52,826 bases of DNA from Candidatus Paceibacter normanii SCGC AAA255-P19 (GCA_000398025.1 ASKX01000001.1:13829-66654), one strand, 5' to 3'; positions 8,704 through 18,396 are shown, counted from the stretch's first letter. The notes: a model not told the origin generated them from the letters alone. A program made the numbers and translations.

Positions 8704-9377
8704 AATTTCAGTTTATTTTTAAAGGCTTCTCTTTGGGTATATGTAAGCTTTATACCCCCGAAGAAAAAAGCATTCGTAAATGGCGTAACTTTCTCCTGGG
8801 CATGATATTTAATCCATTTTGGGTCTTTAATTGCTAAAATTCCTTTTGCTCTGCAATATTCCCGCGTTATTATATATTTTAATTCATCTCTAAATCGATT
8901 AATTGTTGTCCTGATTTCCTTAGGCTTAACGAAAAACATAAAAATTATGTCTTTTTCCGGGTTAAAACTTGCTTTTTTCATCACCTCTTTTATTATTTCT
9001 TTTTCAAGATTATAGGGTCTATCTTTTGGATATTTTGCTAATAAAATTTCATCTGAAGATATAAATGGAACAACTATATCAATAGTGCTCATAACTATAA
9101 CTGAGGGACTAATTGAAACAACTCCTCGGCCCTTTTCTCTTAACATTCTGCCTCTTTCATCATACAGCCATTTTTTAATCATCCCTTTGCATCCAAAAAA
9201 ACCAATTATAAAAGCTTTTTTACCTTCTTTTATAGTGTTAAGGATTAATCTGCATTTTTTACTTTTAGAAAAAATCTTTGTAAGATCCTGGTATTTTAAT
9301 TTATCTAATTGAGGTAATATTTTATCTCCCCACTCGTCCACAAAATCTATAATATGTTTATCGACATAACTTATCAT
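8700..9377 (-). CDS. uncharacterised soluble protein
   Basis: 225 residues, not recognised. It is basic, with no membrane segment or signal peptide. A hydrophobic strand then a Gly-rich turn (AFIIGFFGCKGM near residue 55) and several beta-rich stretches (VVSISPSVIVMSTIDIVVPF, DIIFMFFVKP) suggest an alpha/beta fold; no catalytic motif can be assigned. It is coupled to glyS through an ATGA overlap and preceded by the RAM-domain gene, so it is co-expressed with translation functions. It could be lineage-specific. Confidence 0.6.
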   Translation of the reverse strand: MISYVDKHIIDFVDEWGDKILPQLDKLKYQDLTKIFSKSKKCRLILNTIKEGKKAFIIGFFGCKGMIKKWLYDERGRMLREKGRGVVSISPSVIVMSTIDIVVPFISSDEILLAKYPKDRPYNLEKEIIKEVMKKASFNPEKDIIFMFFVKPKEIRTTINRFRDELKYIITREYCRAKGILAIKDPKWIKYHAQEKVTPFTNAFFFGGIKLTYTQREAFKNKLKL

Positions 9378-9388
9378 AAATCAATTTT

Positions 9389-9646
9389 TTAAATGGACTT
9401 AGCCACAATAGCCCCCCATCCTCTTTCTAAATGTTTTGCTATCCCCCATGCCACGTGGTAATACTCTTCCATATTCTTAACCTCAAAATATACCAATAAA
9501 TCCCATTCGCCAGTTATAATATCTATTTTTTTAATCTGAGGGAAAGTTCCGATTAAAAATCTAGCTTGAGATTCCGGATCTTCTTCAGATAGAGATTTGC
9601 CTAATTTTATTCTACCTACTATGTAGGCCGAGATTGTTTCGCCCAT
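9389..9646 (-). CDS. stand-alone Lrp/AsnC-type ligand-binding (RAM) domain protein
   Basis: 85 residues matching only the C-terminal beta-alpha-beta-beta-alpha-beta domain of Lrp/AsnC regulators, with the characteristic turn IDIITGEWDLLVYFEVKN in the middle. No helix-turn-helix precedes it. In Lrp proteins this domain binds amino acids or other small ligands at subunit interfaces and drives oligomerisation. Free RAM proteins may modulate full Lrp regulators; the PRTase-Lrp fusion at 32497 is a possible partner, but that is speculative. It sits in the glyS operon. Confidence 0.7.
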   Translation of the reverse strand: MGETISAYIVGRIKLGKSLSEEDPESQARFLIGTFPQIKKIDIITGEWDLLVYFEVKNMEEYYHVAWGIAKHLERGWGAIVAKSI

Positions 9647-9696
9647 AAAATTAATTCTCTATATTAAATTTCACGACCTTTTATAAATAGAACTAA

Positions 9697-11364
9697 TTAC
9701 TGAACGGTTCCCATTTCTGGAGAAATGGTTGGGTCATCGGGCAAAATGGTGTTAACGGCAGAATCGGTTGCCTCAAGAATCTCTTTAGTCCATTGGTCTT
9801 GGCCAGTAACCTTGGTTTGGCTAATAATCTCTGGGGTTTTTCCTTTTTGGTTTTCGGTTGGAGTGAATTTGACCTGGAAAGAAATGTTAGGAGTGGACCC
9901 TAAAACTCCCTGACCAATCTCCATATCTCCAATCTCCCAAACAATTTCTCTGGAGTGAGAATCGAAGGCAAACTTATCTGCCGCCTCTTCCGGGAAAATC
10001 TTCCCAGTTAATTGAACTTGTTGGGGCAAAATAGCCTTGACTTTCACATTTTTTATTTCGTTGTAATAATTTTTTGCCTGCCACATTATGGTATAGGTAG
10101 TGTCTCCTCCTGCCACAGGCGGCAGAGGGCCAGAATTGCCAAAAACTTCATCCTGAAAATAGCCCTTTTGAATAACGACCAGTTTAGAATTAAGCTTGGT
10201 AACAAATTCTTCTTCTGCTTGGCTCAAGAAAACTTTATTTATTAAAGTAGGATTCTTTAAGACTCCGAGTTCTTCTTTCAAATTAACCCAAAACTCCACT
10301 TTGCCTTCTTCCATAGGAGGAAGAAATTGCAGCCGGGGGAGCCTCCTCCAGTCAAAAATAATTGAATTATCTCCTGCCTCATAGTCCCCCATTTCAGACT
10401 TTATTGTTTGAAAATCAAATGCTTCCCCTTCTAATCTGTTTACCAAAAACAAACTTGTCAAGTCTTCTTCTCCAACATTTTTAAAAAGGACTTCGTAATG
10501 CAGCCAGTCGCCAGGGGAAGCAATATACTGAGGGTTGCCATTAATCTGCTGCCAAATGTAAAGAGAAGGTTTAATAAGCTCAATCCCTTTAATTGACTCT
10601 TTCAGCAACACGAATTCTCCATCTCGCCAACTGCCCAATTTCGCTCGAAAGATTTTTTCTTCTCCCACTTCTCCAGAAAGCCTGCCTTTCACTTCCACCC
10701 TTCCTCCAGAGGCCTTATTCAAAAGGCCGATCTCCCACTCATTTTTTTCTAAAGCTGGGGGGGTGGATTCAACAAATTCAAAATTGGAAGGATAATCTGT
10801 CACCACTCTTAAATCAGAAAGGGGGTAATCTACGTTGGAAAAATAATTTAATCTAAACTTAAATTCTTTTCCCGACTCAGCTTGTGAGGGTAAGTCGAAC
10901 TCAAAAGTAAGAGGAACTGATTTTATCTGGGTAGTAAAAGTGGTGGCTGATTCGTAAGCTGCTTTTAAGTTTTTAGGTCGATAGCTCAACCAGGCCTTAG
11001 CCACCTGAGTTTGGCCTTCTTTACCTAACAATCTCACTTTAAAATGGAAAGTTTTTTCTTCTCCTGGATAAATAGCTCCTCCCAGGTCGGCAGAGCTTTT
11101 GGTAATTCTCAGAGAATCCTCCCCAACTGGTATGGAATATTTTGGATATTCAAAAATAAGCTCTGGGTCTTCCAATCTTACGTTACCATTATTTTTATAT
11201 TTCACCGTGTATTCAAACTCCTCAGCTAAAACCGCCTCTTCTTGGCCCAAGATTTCCAGTTTGAGGATCTCTTTTGAGTAAATATTCTTTTGCCAATGCC
11301 AGAAGCCGACTAAACCAGATATGGCAGCTAAAATAATTAGGAAAGTAATAAATTTTCTCCGCAT
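9697..11364 (-). CDS. membrane-anchored extracellular protein with Ig/DUF11-like beta repeats
   Basis: 555 residues. One N-terminal transmembrane helix (about 5-24, after MRRK) orients the rest outside the cell. The ectodomain is a series of beta-sandwich-like units of 100-130 residues resembling DUF11/CARDB-type modules, with recurring phrases such as YTVKYKNNGNVRLEDPEL, HYEVLFKNVGEEDL and YTIMWQAKNYYNEIKNV (a paired-strand, conserved Asn/Gly pattern). No catalytic motif is seen. A role in adhesion or cell-surface structure is inferred. It lies between recO and the RAM-domain gene on the same strand. Confidence 0.6.
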   Translation of the reverse strand: MRRKFITFLIILAAISGLVGFWHWQKNIYSKEILKLEILGQEEAVLAEEFEYTVKYKNNGNVRLEDPELIFEYPKYSIPVGEDSLRITKSSADLGGAIYPGEEKTFHFKVRLLGKEGQTQVAKAWLSYRPKNLKAAYESATTFTTQIKSVPLTFEFDLPSQAESGKEFKFRLNYFSNVDYPLSDLRVVTDYPSNFEFVESTPPALEKNEWEIGLLNKASGGRVEVKGRLSGEVGEEKIFRAKLGSWRDGEFVLLKESIKGIELIKPSLYIWQQINGNPQYIASPGDWLHYEVLFKNVGEEDLTSLFLVNRLEGEAFDFQTIKSEMGDYEAGDNSIIFDWRRLPRLQFLPPMEEGKVEFWVNLKEELGVLKNPTLINKVFLSQAEEEFVTKLNSKLVVIQKGYFQDEVFGNSGPLPPVAGGDTTYTIMWQAKNYYNEIKNVKVKAILPQQVQLTGKIFPEEAADKFAFDSHSREIVWEIGDMEIGQGVLGSTPNISFQVKFTPTENQKGKTPEIISQTKVTGQDQWTKEILEATDSAVNTILPDDPTISPEMGTVQ

Positions 11365-11373
11365 GGTAAGATT

Positions 11374-12132
11374 TTAATTTATTAAGGGCGAGGTTGAAGA
11401 TGAAGCTCCAATTTCATCGACTATTCGTAAAAAATAACTCTGAGAAAGAAGGGTTAGTTCTTTTAGATATTTTGCCTCAAATTTTAATTTTGATAAAGTT
11501 TTCCAATCCTTTTTTAAAATCAATCTTAATATTTTTATTGTCTCTAGGGTTATTTCTCCGCTTGATTTTATTTTTTGAGAACAGCTTTGACAAATTATTC
11601 CTCCCTCTTTTGAACTAAAGCGGATTTTCCCGGGGGTTATTTTTTTCTGACATAAGGAACAATTATAGAACTCGGGTCCGTACCCTAGAAGAGAAAACAA
11701 ATTCCAGAGAAAATAGTAATAAATCAGGTTATAGATTACAGGTTTTAGGTTGTTAGCGTTTAATCTACTGAAGGTTTCTTCGAATAATTGCCAGAGGTTA
11801 TTGTCTGGCTCTTGGCCTTTAACTAAGTTGTCTAAAACTTCAGCAATTTGATAGGCAATTCTTAGCTTTTTTAAATCCTTTCTTAGATTGGGAAAATTTT
11901 CAACTAAAATAGCATCGGTAAGGGTTTTGTGAGTTTTCCCTTGAATAAATTCAATTTCTGATAAATAAAAAAGTTCTAGGCCCCCTCTCAACTTTGATTT
12001 AATTTTTCTTTCTGCCTTAGCTAATAAATCTAACCTGCCAAAATCCTTAGTGTGGACGGTAAAGAGTCGGTCAGCTTCTCCCCTATCAATTTTTTTAAAA
12101 ATAAATCCCTGAGTTCGGTAGTGAACAAACAT
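11374..12132 (-). CDS. recO: DNA repair protein RecO
   Basis: N-terminal OB-fold (FIFKKIDRGEADRLFTVHTKDFG), a helical middle and a four-cysteine zinc site (CSLC near 162, CQSC near 183), as in bacterial RecO, which loads RecA with RecR and anneals SSB-coated DNA. Length 252 is normal. The last residues, VDEIGASSSTSPLIN, are encoded by a copy of the palindromic GATGAA repeat (11378-11412), so the natural C-terminus seems to have been replaced or extended by it. The start overlaps the stop of the preceding small gene (TAATG). Confidence 0.88.
   Translation of the reverse strand: MFVHYRTQGFIFKKIDRGEADRLFTVHTKDFGRLDLLAKAERKIKSKLRGGLELFYLSEIEFIQGKTHKTLTDAILVENFPNLRKDLKKLRIAYQIAEVLDNLVKGQEPDNNLWQLFEETFSRLNANNLKPVIYNLIYYYFLWNLFSLLGYGPEFYNCSLCQKKITPGKIRFSSKEGGIICQSCSQKIKSSGEITLETIKILRLILKKDWKTLSKLKFEAKYLKELTLLSQSYFLRIVDEIGASSSTSPLIN
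11378..11412 (-). repeat. palindromic repeat copy encoding the RecO C-terminal tail
   Basis: On the minus strand it begins GTCGATGAA, continues through a short loop to TTCATCTTCAACC, and ends TCGCCC, matching the family consensus. Its frame yields VDE..SSSTSP, the same frame as the copy inside argS. Confidence 0.75.
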
Positions 12133-12434
12133 TAATAAGGTTTAATTCCAGTAACTCCTTTTAAAAATTTGAGTTTTCTGTCAACTTTTAATTTTTCTTC
12201 CCTTGTTTTAGCTTTATATCTTTCTGTTCTTAATTCCCTCATCCTTTTTTTAACTTCTATTTCTGAAATGTGGCTTTTGAATCGTTCTCTAGGGAAAACC
12301 TCTTTTTCCATTTTTACTCTTTCTCGCCAAGAATATGTTTTACCGCCAGCTCCCGGAATATAAGGTGAGGACTTTCTTAGTTTTTCTCTAAATTCTGGCC
12401 TAGAAACTTCTCGTTTTTTATCAAAGATGCTCAT
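12132..12434 (-). CDS. small basic protein of unknown function
   Basis: 100 residues, very rich in Lys, Arg and Glu, with a predicted long charged helix in the second half (KKRMRELRTERYKAKTREEK) and a Gly/Pro motif SSPYIPGAGGKTYSWRER in the first. No enzymatic motif. TAATG coupling to recO and the charge pattern suggest a nucleic-acid or ribosome-associated protein, but no family is recognised. Confidence 0.6.
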   Translation of the reverse strand: MSIFDKKREVSRPEFREKLRKSSPYIPGAGGKTYSWRERVKMEKEVFPRERFKSHISEIEVKKRMRELRTERYKAKTREEKLKVDRKLKFLKGVTGIKPY

Positions 12435-12462
12435 ATAATTTTAAATTTTTATTTTTCGGCCT

Positions 12463-13464
12463 TTAAAAAATACCACAAAGCTTAATAATGAATAAAATGT
12501 AGAGCAAAAGATACATTGCTCCCTCCCAAATGTGAATTCTCCGAGAAATAGTAGAAATTACAAAGAGCAAAGTGGCCACAATCAGGAAAGGAAGGCCTAT
12601 CCCGAAAGTCAGCTCGTCAATCGCTAATGGTCTAATTAGAGCCGGAATTCCGGTTACCAGTAGAATATTGAAAACATTGGAGCCAAAAACATTACCTAAA
12701 GCAATCTCATATTTCTTCTTTAGGGCAGCTTGAATTGAAACTACTAATTCTGGCAAAGAAGTACCAATAGCCACAGCTGTAATGGCGATTAAAGAAGTGC
12801 TGATTTTAAAAAATTCAGAAATTTTAATTACCGACTCAATGGTATAATTAGCCCCAATCGCTAAACCTGCCATCCCTAAGATTAAAAAGGTAAACACTTT
12901 TGGGCTTAATCTTGTTGGTTTTTCTTTTTCAGGCTCTATCCTCTCTGCTTCTTTTTTTCTTCTTTCTATTCTGGAAGGTAAAACTTCAGCCGCTTCCGAA
13001 GTTTCTTCTTCATCTCTTCGTTTGTGGAGAATGGTGTATAAAAGATAAATTATAAAACCTAAAATTAATAAAATTCCTTCTCCCAAAACAATTTTTTTAT
13101 CCCACATTATAAAAATAGAGAGAAAGGTGACTGTGCCTAAAAGAGGAGCATCAAGATCAATTAAACTCCGGCGAACTATCAGGCGACGGGCGGCAATAGC
13201 TGAAATTCCCACAATTAAAAGGATGTTGGCAATATTAGAGCCCAAAGCATTAGCAACAACGATCTCGGTTGCTCCTTTTAAGACGGCCACAAGAGAGGAG
13301 GCTAACTCTGGAAAGGAAGTGCCAATAGCTACAATAGTTACTCCAATAATAAAAGGAGAAATTTTTAGAGCCAAACCGATTTTTTCTGCGCTTTCTACAA
13401 ACCAGTCAGCCGATTTTACTAACAGGGCCAAGCTTAGAATAAAAATGAAAATCCAAATTAACAT
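12463..13464 (-). CDS. CaCA-family sodium/calcium antiporter (YrbG-like)
   Basis: Ten or so transmembrane segments arranged as an inverted duplication. Both alpha repeats are present: AIGTSFPELASSLVA with GSNIANILLIVG in the first half, and AIGTSLPELVVSIQA with GSNVFNILLVTG in the second. The Glu of each PEL is the cation ligand. A charged cytoplasmic loop (about 155-195) links the halves. Length 333 is usual for bacterial members. The start lies four bases after the ileS stop, so it belongs to the ileS transcript. Confidence 0.9.
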   Translation of the reverse strand: MLIWIFIFILSLALLVKSADWFVESAEKIGLALKISPFIIGVTIVAIGTSFPELASSLVAVLKGATEIVVANALGSNIANILLIVGISAIAARRLIVRRSLIDLDAPLLGTVTFLSIFIMWDKKIVLGEGILLILGFIIYLLYTILHKRRDEEETSEAAEVLPSRIERRKKEAERIEPEKEKPTRLSPKVFTFLILGMAGLAIGANYTIESVIKISEFFKISTSLIAITAVAIGTSLPELVVSIQAALKKKYEIALGNVFGSNVFNILLVTGIPALIRPLAIDELTFGIGLPFLIVATLLFVISTISRRIHIWEGAMYLLLYILFIIKLCGIF

Positions 13465-13468
13465 AGGT

Positions 13469-16400
13469 TTATAGTTTTCTAATTGCTAACCATAATCTTT
13501 GCTGATCAACCTTTATTTCCCGTTCAATATTAAAAACTTGCTTTGGTTTCTCTCCTAAATGAAAATCTTCAGCTTTGATTTCCTTTAAAATAAGCTCTTT
13601 GTTTCTGGTTAAAATCTGATCTAATTCTTTTGTTCCTGAGCCTCTGACTAAAATTCGGTGGTAAGGTTTTAACTCGGCTTTCTTTCTCATTTCTTGAATC
13701 TGACGAATTACTTCCCTGATTATTCCTTCCTCTCTAAGCCCGGAGGTGACTTTAGTGTCTAATTTTAAAGTTTTGCCAAAAGTTATTTTTTTAACGTTTA
13801 TCTCTTCTTCTATCAATTCTAACAATTCTTTCTCTTTTCTTAAATCGGTGTTGGTTATTCGTAGTTCGTTTAAGGGTTGCCTTATTTTTATTCTGGCTTT
13901 AGCTCTTTCAGCTAGAGCCGCAGCAACTACCTTTCTGGCTACTTCCATTTTTTTCTCTAACCTGTTATCTATTAATTTTTTATTTACTTTTGGCCAATCT
14001 TCTAAGTGAACGCTATTTTTTTCTCCTAACTCTTGGTAAATTTCTTCACTTAAGAATGGTATAAAAGGAGCTGCTAATTTGCTGAGACTTGAAAGTACAA
14101 AATTTAAGGTAGCTGATGCTTCCTCTAATTCTTTTTTACTGGCTGGCTTTTGAAATCTCTTTCTGGATCGCCGGATATACCATAAAGAAAGATCTTCAAT
14201 CACAAAATTCTCAATCGCCCTGGCCGCCCCGGTTGCATCATACTCATCCAATCTTTGGGTGGTTTTCTGAATAAGATTATTTAATCTGGAAACAATCCAT
14301 CTATCAAGGATATGTTTGGAATTTGGAATTTTTTTTCTCTGGGCATATGTCTTGAAAAAAACATATGAGTTCCAAAAGGTTAAGATAAATTTCTTCAGAG
14401 CTTGATCTACCTCCCGTTCAGAAAAAAGCTTAGCGTCTCCTGGCTGATTAACAGTATAAAAATACCAACGGGTAGTATCAGAGCCATATTTTTCAACAAT
14501 TTGCCAAGGGTCAACTACATTTCCTTTGGATTTCGACATTTTCTCTCCTTTTTCATCTAAAACATGACCTACTGAAATAACATTTTTATAAGCTGGCCCT
14601 TTCCCCAGTAAAGTAGAAATAGCGTGAAGAGTATAAAACCAACCCCGAGTTTGATCAACGGCTTCAGATATATAATCTGCTGGAAATTGTTCCTTTTGCA
14701 GTTTTTGGTTTTCAAAAGGATGGTGATACTGAGCGAAAGGCATAGAACCTGAATCAAACCAACAATCAATCACCTCGGGTACCCTTTCCATAAGACCATT
14801 GCATTTTGAACACTTAAACTTCACTTCATCAACAAACGGCCGATGAAAATCTAATTCTTCTTCCCGGTTGTAAGGCCAAAGTTTAAGATCTAATTTTCTT
14901 AATTCGCCAACTTTAATGTGGAACTTATCCCGGTATTTTATAATTTCCTCTTTAGAAAGACCCTTAACTGCTCCTTCCAACATGGTGATTGGATTTTCGT
15001 GACTGATGACCAAGATGTTTTTATTCTGATATTTTTTATCAATTTCTTTTAAGAACTGATACATTCTTCTTTTGGTGTCTAGCCAATTTTCTCCCCTGGG
15101 CGCTCTGACTTTAAAACGCTTTAAATAATATTCTATCCTGGAAAGTTTCTTTTCTGGGTCCCAAAATCTTCCCGCTTTCTCTACGAGCATTCCGTTAAAA
15201 GCTCCCGAATTAAGCTCCCGAAGTCTTTTATCAAGCCTTGGTTTTATGTTTAGCTCTTCACCAACGATTTCGGCAGTTTGTTTTGTCCTTAAAAGATCAG
15301 AGGAAAAAATTAAATCGATTTTCTCTTTTTTTAATTCCTTAGCTATTTCTTTAATTTGCAATTTTCCTTTTTTGGTTAAAGGTATACGAGCTTTCTCCGG
15401 CCAACAGGCAACAGTTTTATCAATGTTTCTTTGAGATTGACCATGCCTCAAAATAAAATATTTATTATCAGTAAATGTCTGATCGGCTAAGTCTTTCTTG
15501 CCTCCGATAACTTCTGTTCTTTTGCATTTTTTACATCGCCAAACAGGTAAAGGCGTACCCCAGTATCTTTCTCGAGAAAAAGCCCAATCTTTTATTTCTT
15601 TTAACCATTCGCCAAATCTTCCTTTTTTTAAATGAGTTGGTATCCAATTTATTTTTTGATTGTTCTCAATTAAATCTTTTTTGACTTTCTGCATTTTTAT
15701 AAACCAGCTCTGCTTAGCATAATAAAGCAAAGGTGAATCACAACGCCAACAGAAAGGATAATCGTGCTCGTACAATTCTTCTTTAAAGAGTAACTTTCTC
15801 TTTTTAAGATCTCCAATGATGAGCGGGTCAGCATCTTTTACCCGCATTCCTGCCCACTTCTTCGCTGATTTCGTAAATTTACCTTCTTCGTCAACATTTA
15901 ATAAAACCGGAAGATTATTTTCTTTTCCTGCTGCCATATCCTCTTCGCCGAAAGCCGGAGCAATATGAACTAAACCTGTTCCTTCTTCTAAAGAAATAAA
16001 GTCGCCACCAATAACAAAATAAGTTTTTTTATCTAATTTGGTAAAAAACAATGGCTTATATTCTGTGCCTAACAATTTTCTCCCTTTAATTTCCTCCACT
16101 ACCTTACCTTCGAGCCCCACAGCTTGCATTCTCTCTTTAGCCAAAATCAAATATTCATCATCAACTTTTACTTTTACATATGTAAACTCTGGGTTCACCG
16201 CAATCGCCACGTTACCCGGAAGCGTCCACGGTGTCGTCGTCCAAGCCAATAAAAATGTTTTTCCTTTAGTTTGAAATTTCACATAGACAGCTGGTTCTTT
16301 AATCTTTTTGTATCCCAAGGCAACCTCGTGACTAGATAAGCTTGTTCCGCAGCGGGAGCAATAAGGAACCACTTTATAATCTTGATAAAGAAACCCTTTC

Positions 16401-16885
16401 TTGAAAATCTCTTTGATTATCCACCAAATTGTTTCAATATAATCTGGCTGACAAGTAATGTAGGGATTTTTTAGATCCAACCAAAAACCAATTCTTTCAG
16501 TTAGTCTTTCCCAGTCCTTTTGATATTGCCAAACTGACCGTTTGCATTTTTGATTAAATCTGGCGATACCGTATTTTTCAATATCTTTTTTGCTTTTCAG
16601 CCCTAATTTTTTTTCAATTTCTAATTCTACTGGTAAGCCGTGAGTGTCCCAGCCAGCTTTTCTTAAAACCTTGAAGCCTCGCATAGTTTTGTAGCGGCAA
16701 ATTATGTCTTTGAAAACTCTGGCTAAAACATGGTGAAGACCAGCTTTGGCATTAGCTGTGGGAGGACCCTCGTAAAATACAAAATTGGCAGCTTTCTTTC
16801 GCTGTTCAATGCTTTTTTCAAAAGCCCTGGTTTGTTTCCAAAACTTTAAAGTTTGCTTTTCTTTTTTAGGAAAATCTAGATTCAT
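13469..16885 (-). CDS. ileS: isoleucyl-tRNA synthetase (type 2) with inserted histidine-phosphatase domain
   Basis: Class I synthetase of 1138 residues. The HIGH equivalent is HHVL (51-54) in the type-2 context GPPTANAKAGLHHVLARVFKD. GWDTHGLPVE is at about 78-87, the CP1 editing domain (WTTTPWTLPGN, about 200-400) follows, WGTPLPVW is at 442-449, CWFDSG at 708-713, KMSKS at 782-786, and the anticodon and C-terminal domains follow. Between WGTPLPVWRCKKC and the HRPFVDEV...CWFDSG segment, where IleRS carries only the short CP2 connection, about 195 residues (472-668, nt 14882-15472) form a phosphoglycerate-mutase-like domain. It has FILRHGQSQRN with catalytic His481, SSDLLRTKQTA, LRELNSGAFNG and ISHENP with His629, so all four catalytic positions look intact. 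The reading frame is continuous. A short AATTTGGAATT repeat adds IPNSK near residue 853. Confidence 0.95.
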   Translation of the reverse strand: MNLDFPKKEKQTLKFWKQTRAFEKSIEQRKKAANFVFYEGPPTANAKAGLHHVLARVFKDIICRYKTMRGFKVLRKAGWDTHGLPVELEIEKKLGLKSKKDIEKYGIARFNQKCKRSVWQYQKDWERLTERIGFWLDLKNPYITCQPDYIETIWWIIKEIFKKGFLYQDYKVVPYCSRCGTSLSSHEVALGYKKIKEPAVYVKFQTKGKTFLLAWTTTPWTLPGNVAIAVNPEFTYVKVKVDDEYLILAKERMQAVGLEGKVVEEIKGRKLLGTEYKPLFFTKLDKKTYFVIGGDFISLEEGTGLVHIAPAFGEEDMAAGKENNLPVLLNVDEEGKFTKSAKKWAGMRVKDADPLIIGDLKKRKLLFKEELYEHDYPFCWRCDSPLLYYAKQSWFIKMQKVKKDLIENNQKINWIPTHLKKGRFGEWLKEIKDWAFSRERYWGTPLPVWRCKKCKRTEVIGGKKDLADQTFTDNKYFILRHGQSQRNIDKTVACWPEKARIPLTKKGKLQIKEIAKELKKEKIDLIFSSDLLRTKQTAEIVGEELNIKPRLDKRLRELNSGAFNGMLVEKAGRFWDPEKKLSRIEYYLKRFKVRAPRGENWLDTKRRMYQFLKEIDKKYQNKNILVISHENPITMLEGAVKGLSKEEIIKYRDKFHIKVGELRKLDLKLWPYNREEELDFHRPFVDEVKFKCSKCNGLMERVPEVIDCWFDSGSMPFAQYHHPFENQKLQKEQFPADYISEAVDQTRGWFYTLHAISTLLGKGPAYKNVISVGHVLDEKGEKMSKSKGNVVDPWQIVEKYGSDTTRWYFYTVNQPGDAKLFSEREVDQALKKFILTFWNSYVFFKTYAQRKKIPNSKHILDRWIVSRLNNLIQKTTQRLDEYDATGAARAIENFVIEDLSLWYIRRSRKRFQKPASKKELEEASATLNFVLSSLSKLAAPFIPFLSEEIYQELGEKNSVHLEDWPKVNKKLIDNRLEKKMEVARKVVAAALAERAKARIKIRQPLNELRITNTDLRKEKELLELIEEEINVKKITFGKTLKLDTKVTSGLREEGIIREVIRQIQEMRKKAELKPYHRILVRGSGTKELDQILTRNKELILKEIKAEDFHLGEKPKQVFNIEREIKVDQQRLWLAIRKL

Positions 16886-17021
16886 TTACCAAGTTTTTGT
16901 TTACAAGTTCGATGAGATAAATCTCATCTCTCGCTCAATTTATATTTATCCATCGAACGTCGAAATGAAATTCTTATTTCATTGAGCAAATGAAGGTGAA
17001 GATGAAGAAGTCTTCATCGAC
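16886..17021 (-). repeat. long composite palindromic repeat, copy 1 (ileS-argS spacer)
   Basis: About 100 bases here are nearly identical to 34229-34331: ACCAAGTTTTT, TTCGATGAGATAAATCTCATC, a GCTCAATTTATATTTAT block, a CGAACG junction, and GAAATGAAA...TTTCATTGAGC. The GGTGAAGATGAAG...CTTCATCGAC core follows at 16994-17023. At least three hairpins can form. It fills the spacer between argS and ileS completely. Confidence 0.85.
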
Positions 17022-17118
17022 TTACATTCGCTCTGGGGTAGTTATTCCCATTAATCCTAAGGTATTTTTTAATACTGTTTTGGTAGCTAAAATTAATCCG
17101 AGACGAGCCTGCCGTAAT

Positions 17119-17138
17119 CCTTCGACTTCGCTCAGGAC
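17119..17138 (-). repeat. 20-base CCTTCGACTTCGCTCAGGAC repeat unit inside argS
   Basis: A compact imperfect palindrome that encodes LSEVEG in the argS frame at the place where relatives have a short Gly/Asp-rich turn. Only one copy is seen in the window. From general knowledge this word is a common small dispersed repeat in many bacterial genomes; it could not be searched here. Confidence 0.45.
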
Positions 17139-18396
17139 TTTACAGTCTCGATAAAATTGGTGAAAAGCTGTGGCCAGCTCTGTAGCATATTGTGGCAATC
17201 TTTGAATTTGATAATCTTCAGCGGTATCTTCCACCACCTCCGGCAGTCTAATTAGCTGTTTTATTAAGGCTAGCTCACTTTGATGTTTGAGCAATTGAAA
17301 ATTGTTTGGTTGAAACCTGGCTTCAACCAACCTGGATTTGCGCAAAATACTGCAAATTCGAGCGTGGGCATATTGAATGTAATAAACAGGATTTTTTTCT
17401 GACTGATCTTTAGCCAAGGCAATGTCAATTTCCATATGAGTATCCAGAGATTTTTGTAAATAAAAAAATCTGGTTGCATCCAATCCAATTTCTCCAACCA
17501 GGTCTTCTAAAGTTACAATTTCTCCTTTCCTTTTGGAAAGCTTTTCCTTGCCTCTTAAGGATACCAGCTGCAAAATTAAAATGTCTAAATCGCCCCGGAA
17601 ACCCAGCATCTTGGCCGCTGCCTTCATTTTAGAAACGTGGGCTTGATGATCTGCTCCCCAAATATCAATTACTTTATTAAATCCTCTCTCAAACTTATCT
17701 TTATGGTAGGCAATATCTGATAATAAATAAGTTGGCTCGCCGGTCTCCCGAACCACCACCCAATCCCTTTCATCTCCATATTCTGAAGTTTTTATCCACC
17801 AAGCTCCTTCTTTTTCATAAACCAAACTTTTCTTCTTCAGCCATTCAAAAATCTTTTTAACCTTATTCTTTTTGTAAATATCGTTTTCTTCTGAAACCCA
17901 CTTTTCAAGCTTTATTTTCAGTTTATCTTCTAGAAAATCTTTTATGTCTTTTTGTATCTCTTGGGCTAGCCAATAACCAGCTTCGCTTTCTTCATTAAAT
18001 TCTCCAAGTTCTTTTTCTTTAGCTTTTAACTTTTCTTTTAAATAAGGAGTTAAATAAGCTGTCCCTCTGCCCAGGGCTGTTTTCCCCAGTTCTTTAATCT
18101 GGCCGCTGTTTCTGGCATCATTAATAAAATATTCCCGAGTAACTTTGTAACCAGCTTTTTCTAAAACGTTGGCTATAACATCTCCGGCGAAAGCATTGCG
18201 ACCATTACCAATGTGAAGAGGGCCAGTAGGGTTGGCTGAAACTGATTCAATGTTTACTTTTTGCCCCTTCCCTATTTTTAACTGGCCAAATTTTTCTTTC
18301 TCTTTTAAAATTTCTTCAACCTGTTTTTTGGAGATATTCTTTTGAAAGAAAAAAATTTATAAACCCTGGCTCGGCTACTTCGACTTTCTCAAACAT

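Noticed and set aside
17826..18315. Possibility that argS is two separate genes with a real gap
   Set aside because: The interval translates without stops in the frame of the downstream part and contains the HIGN signature, so it is one gene with a single-base shift.
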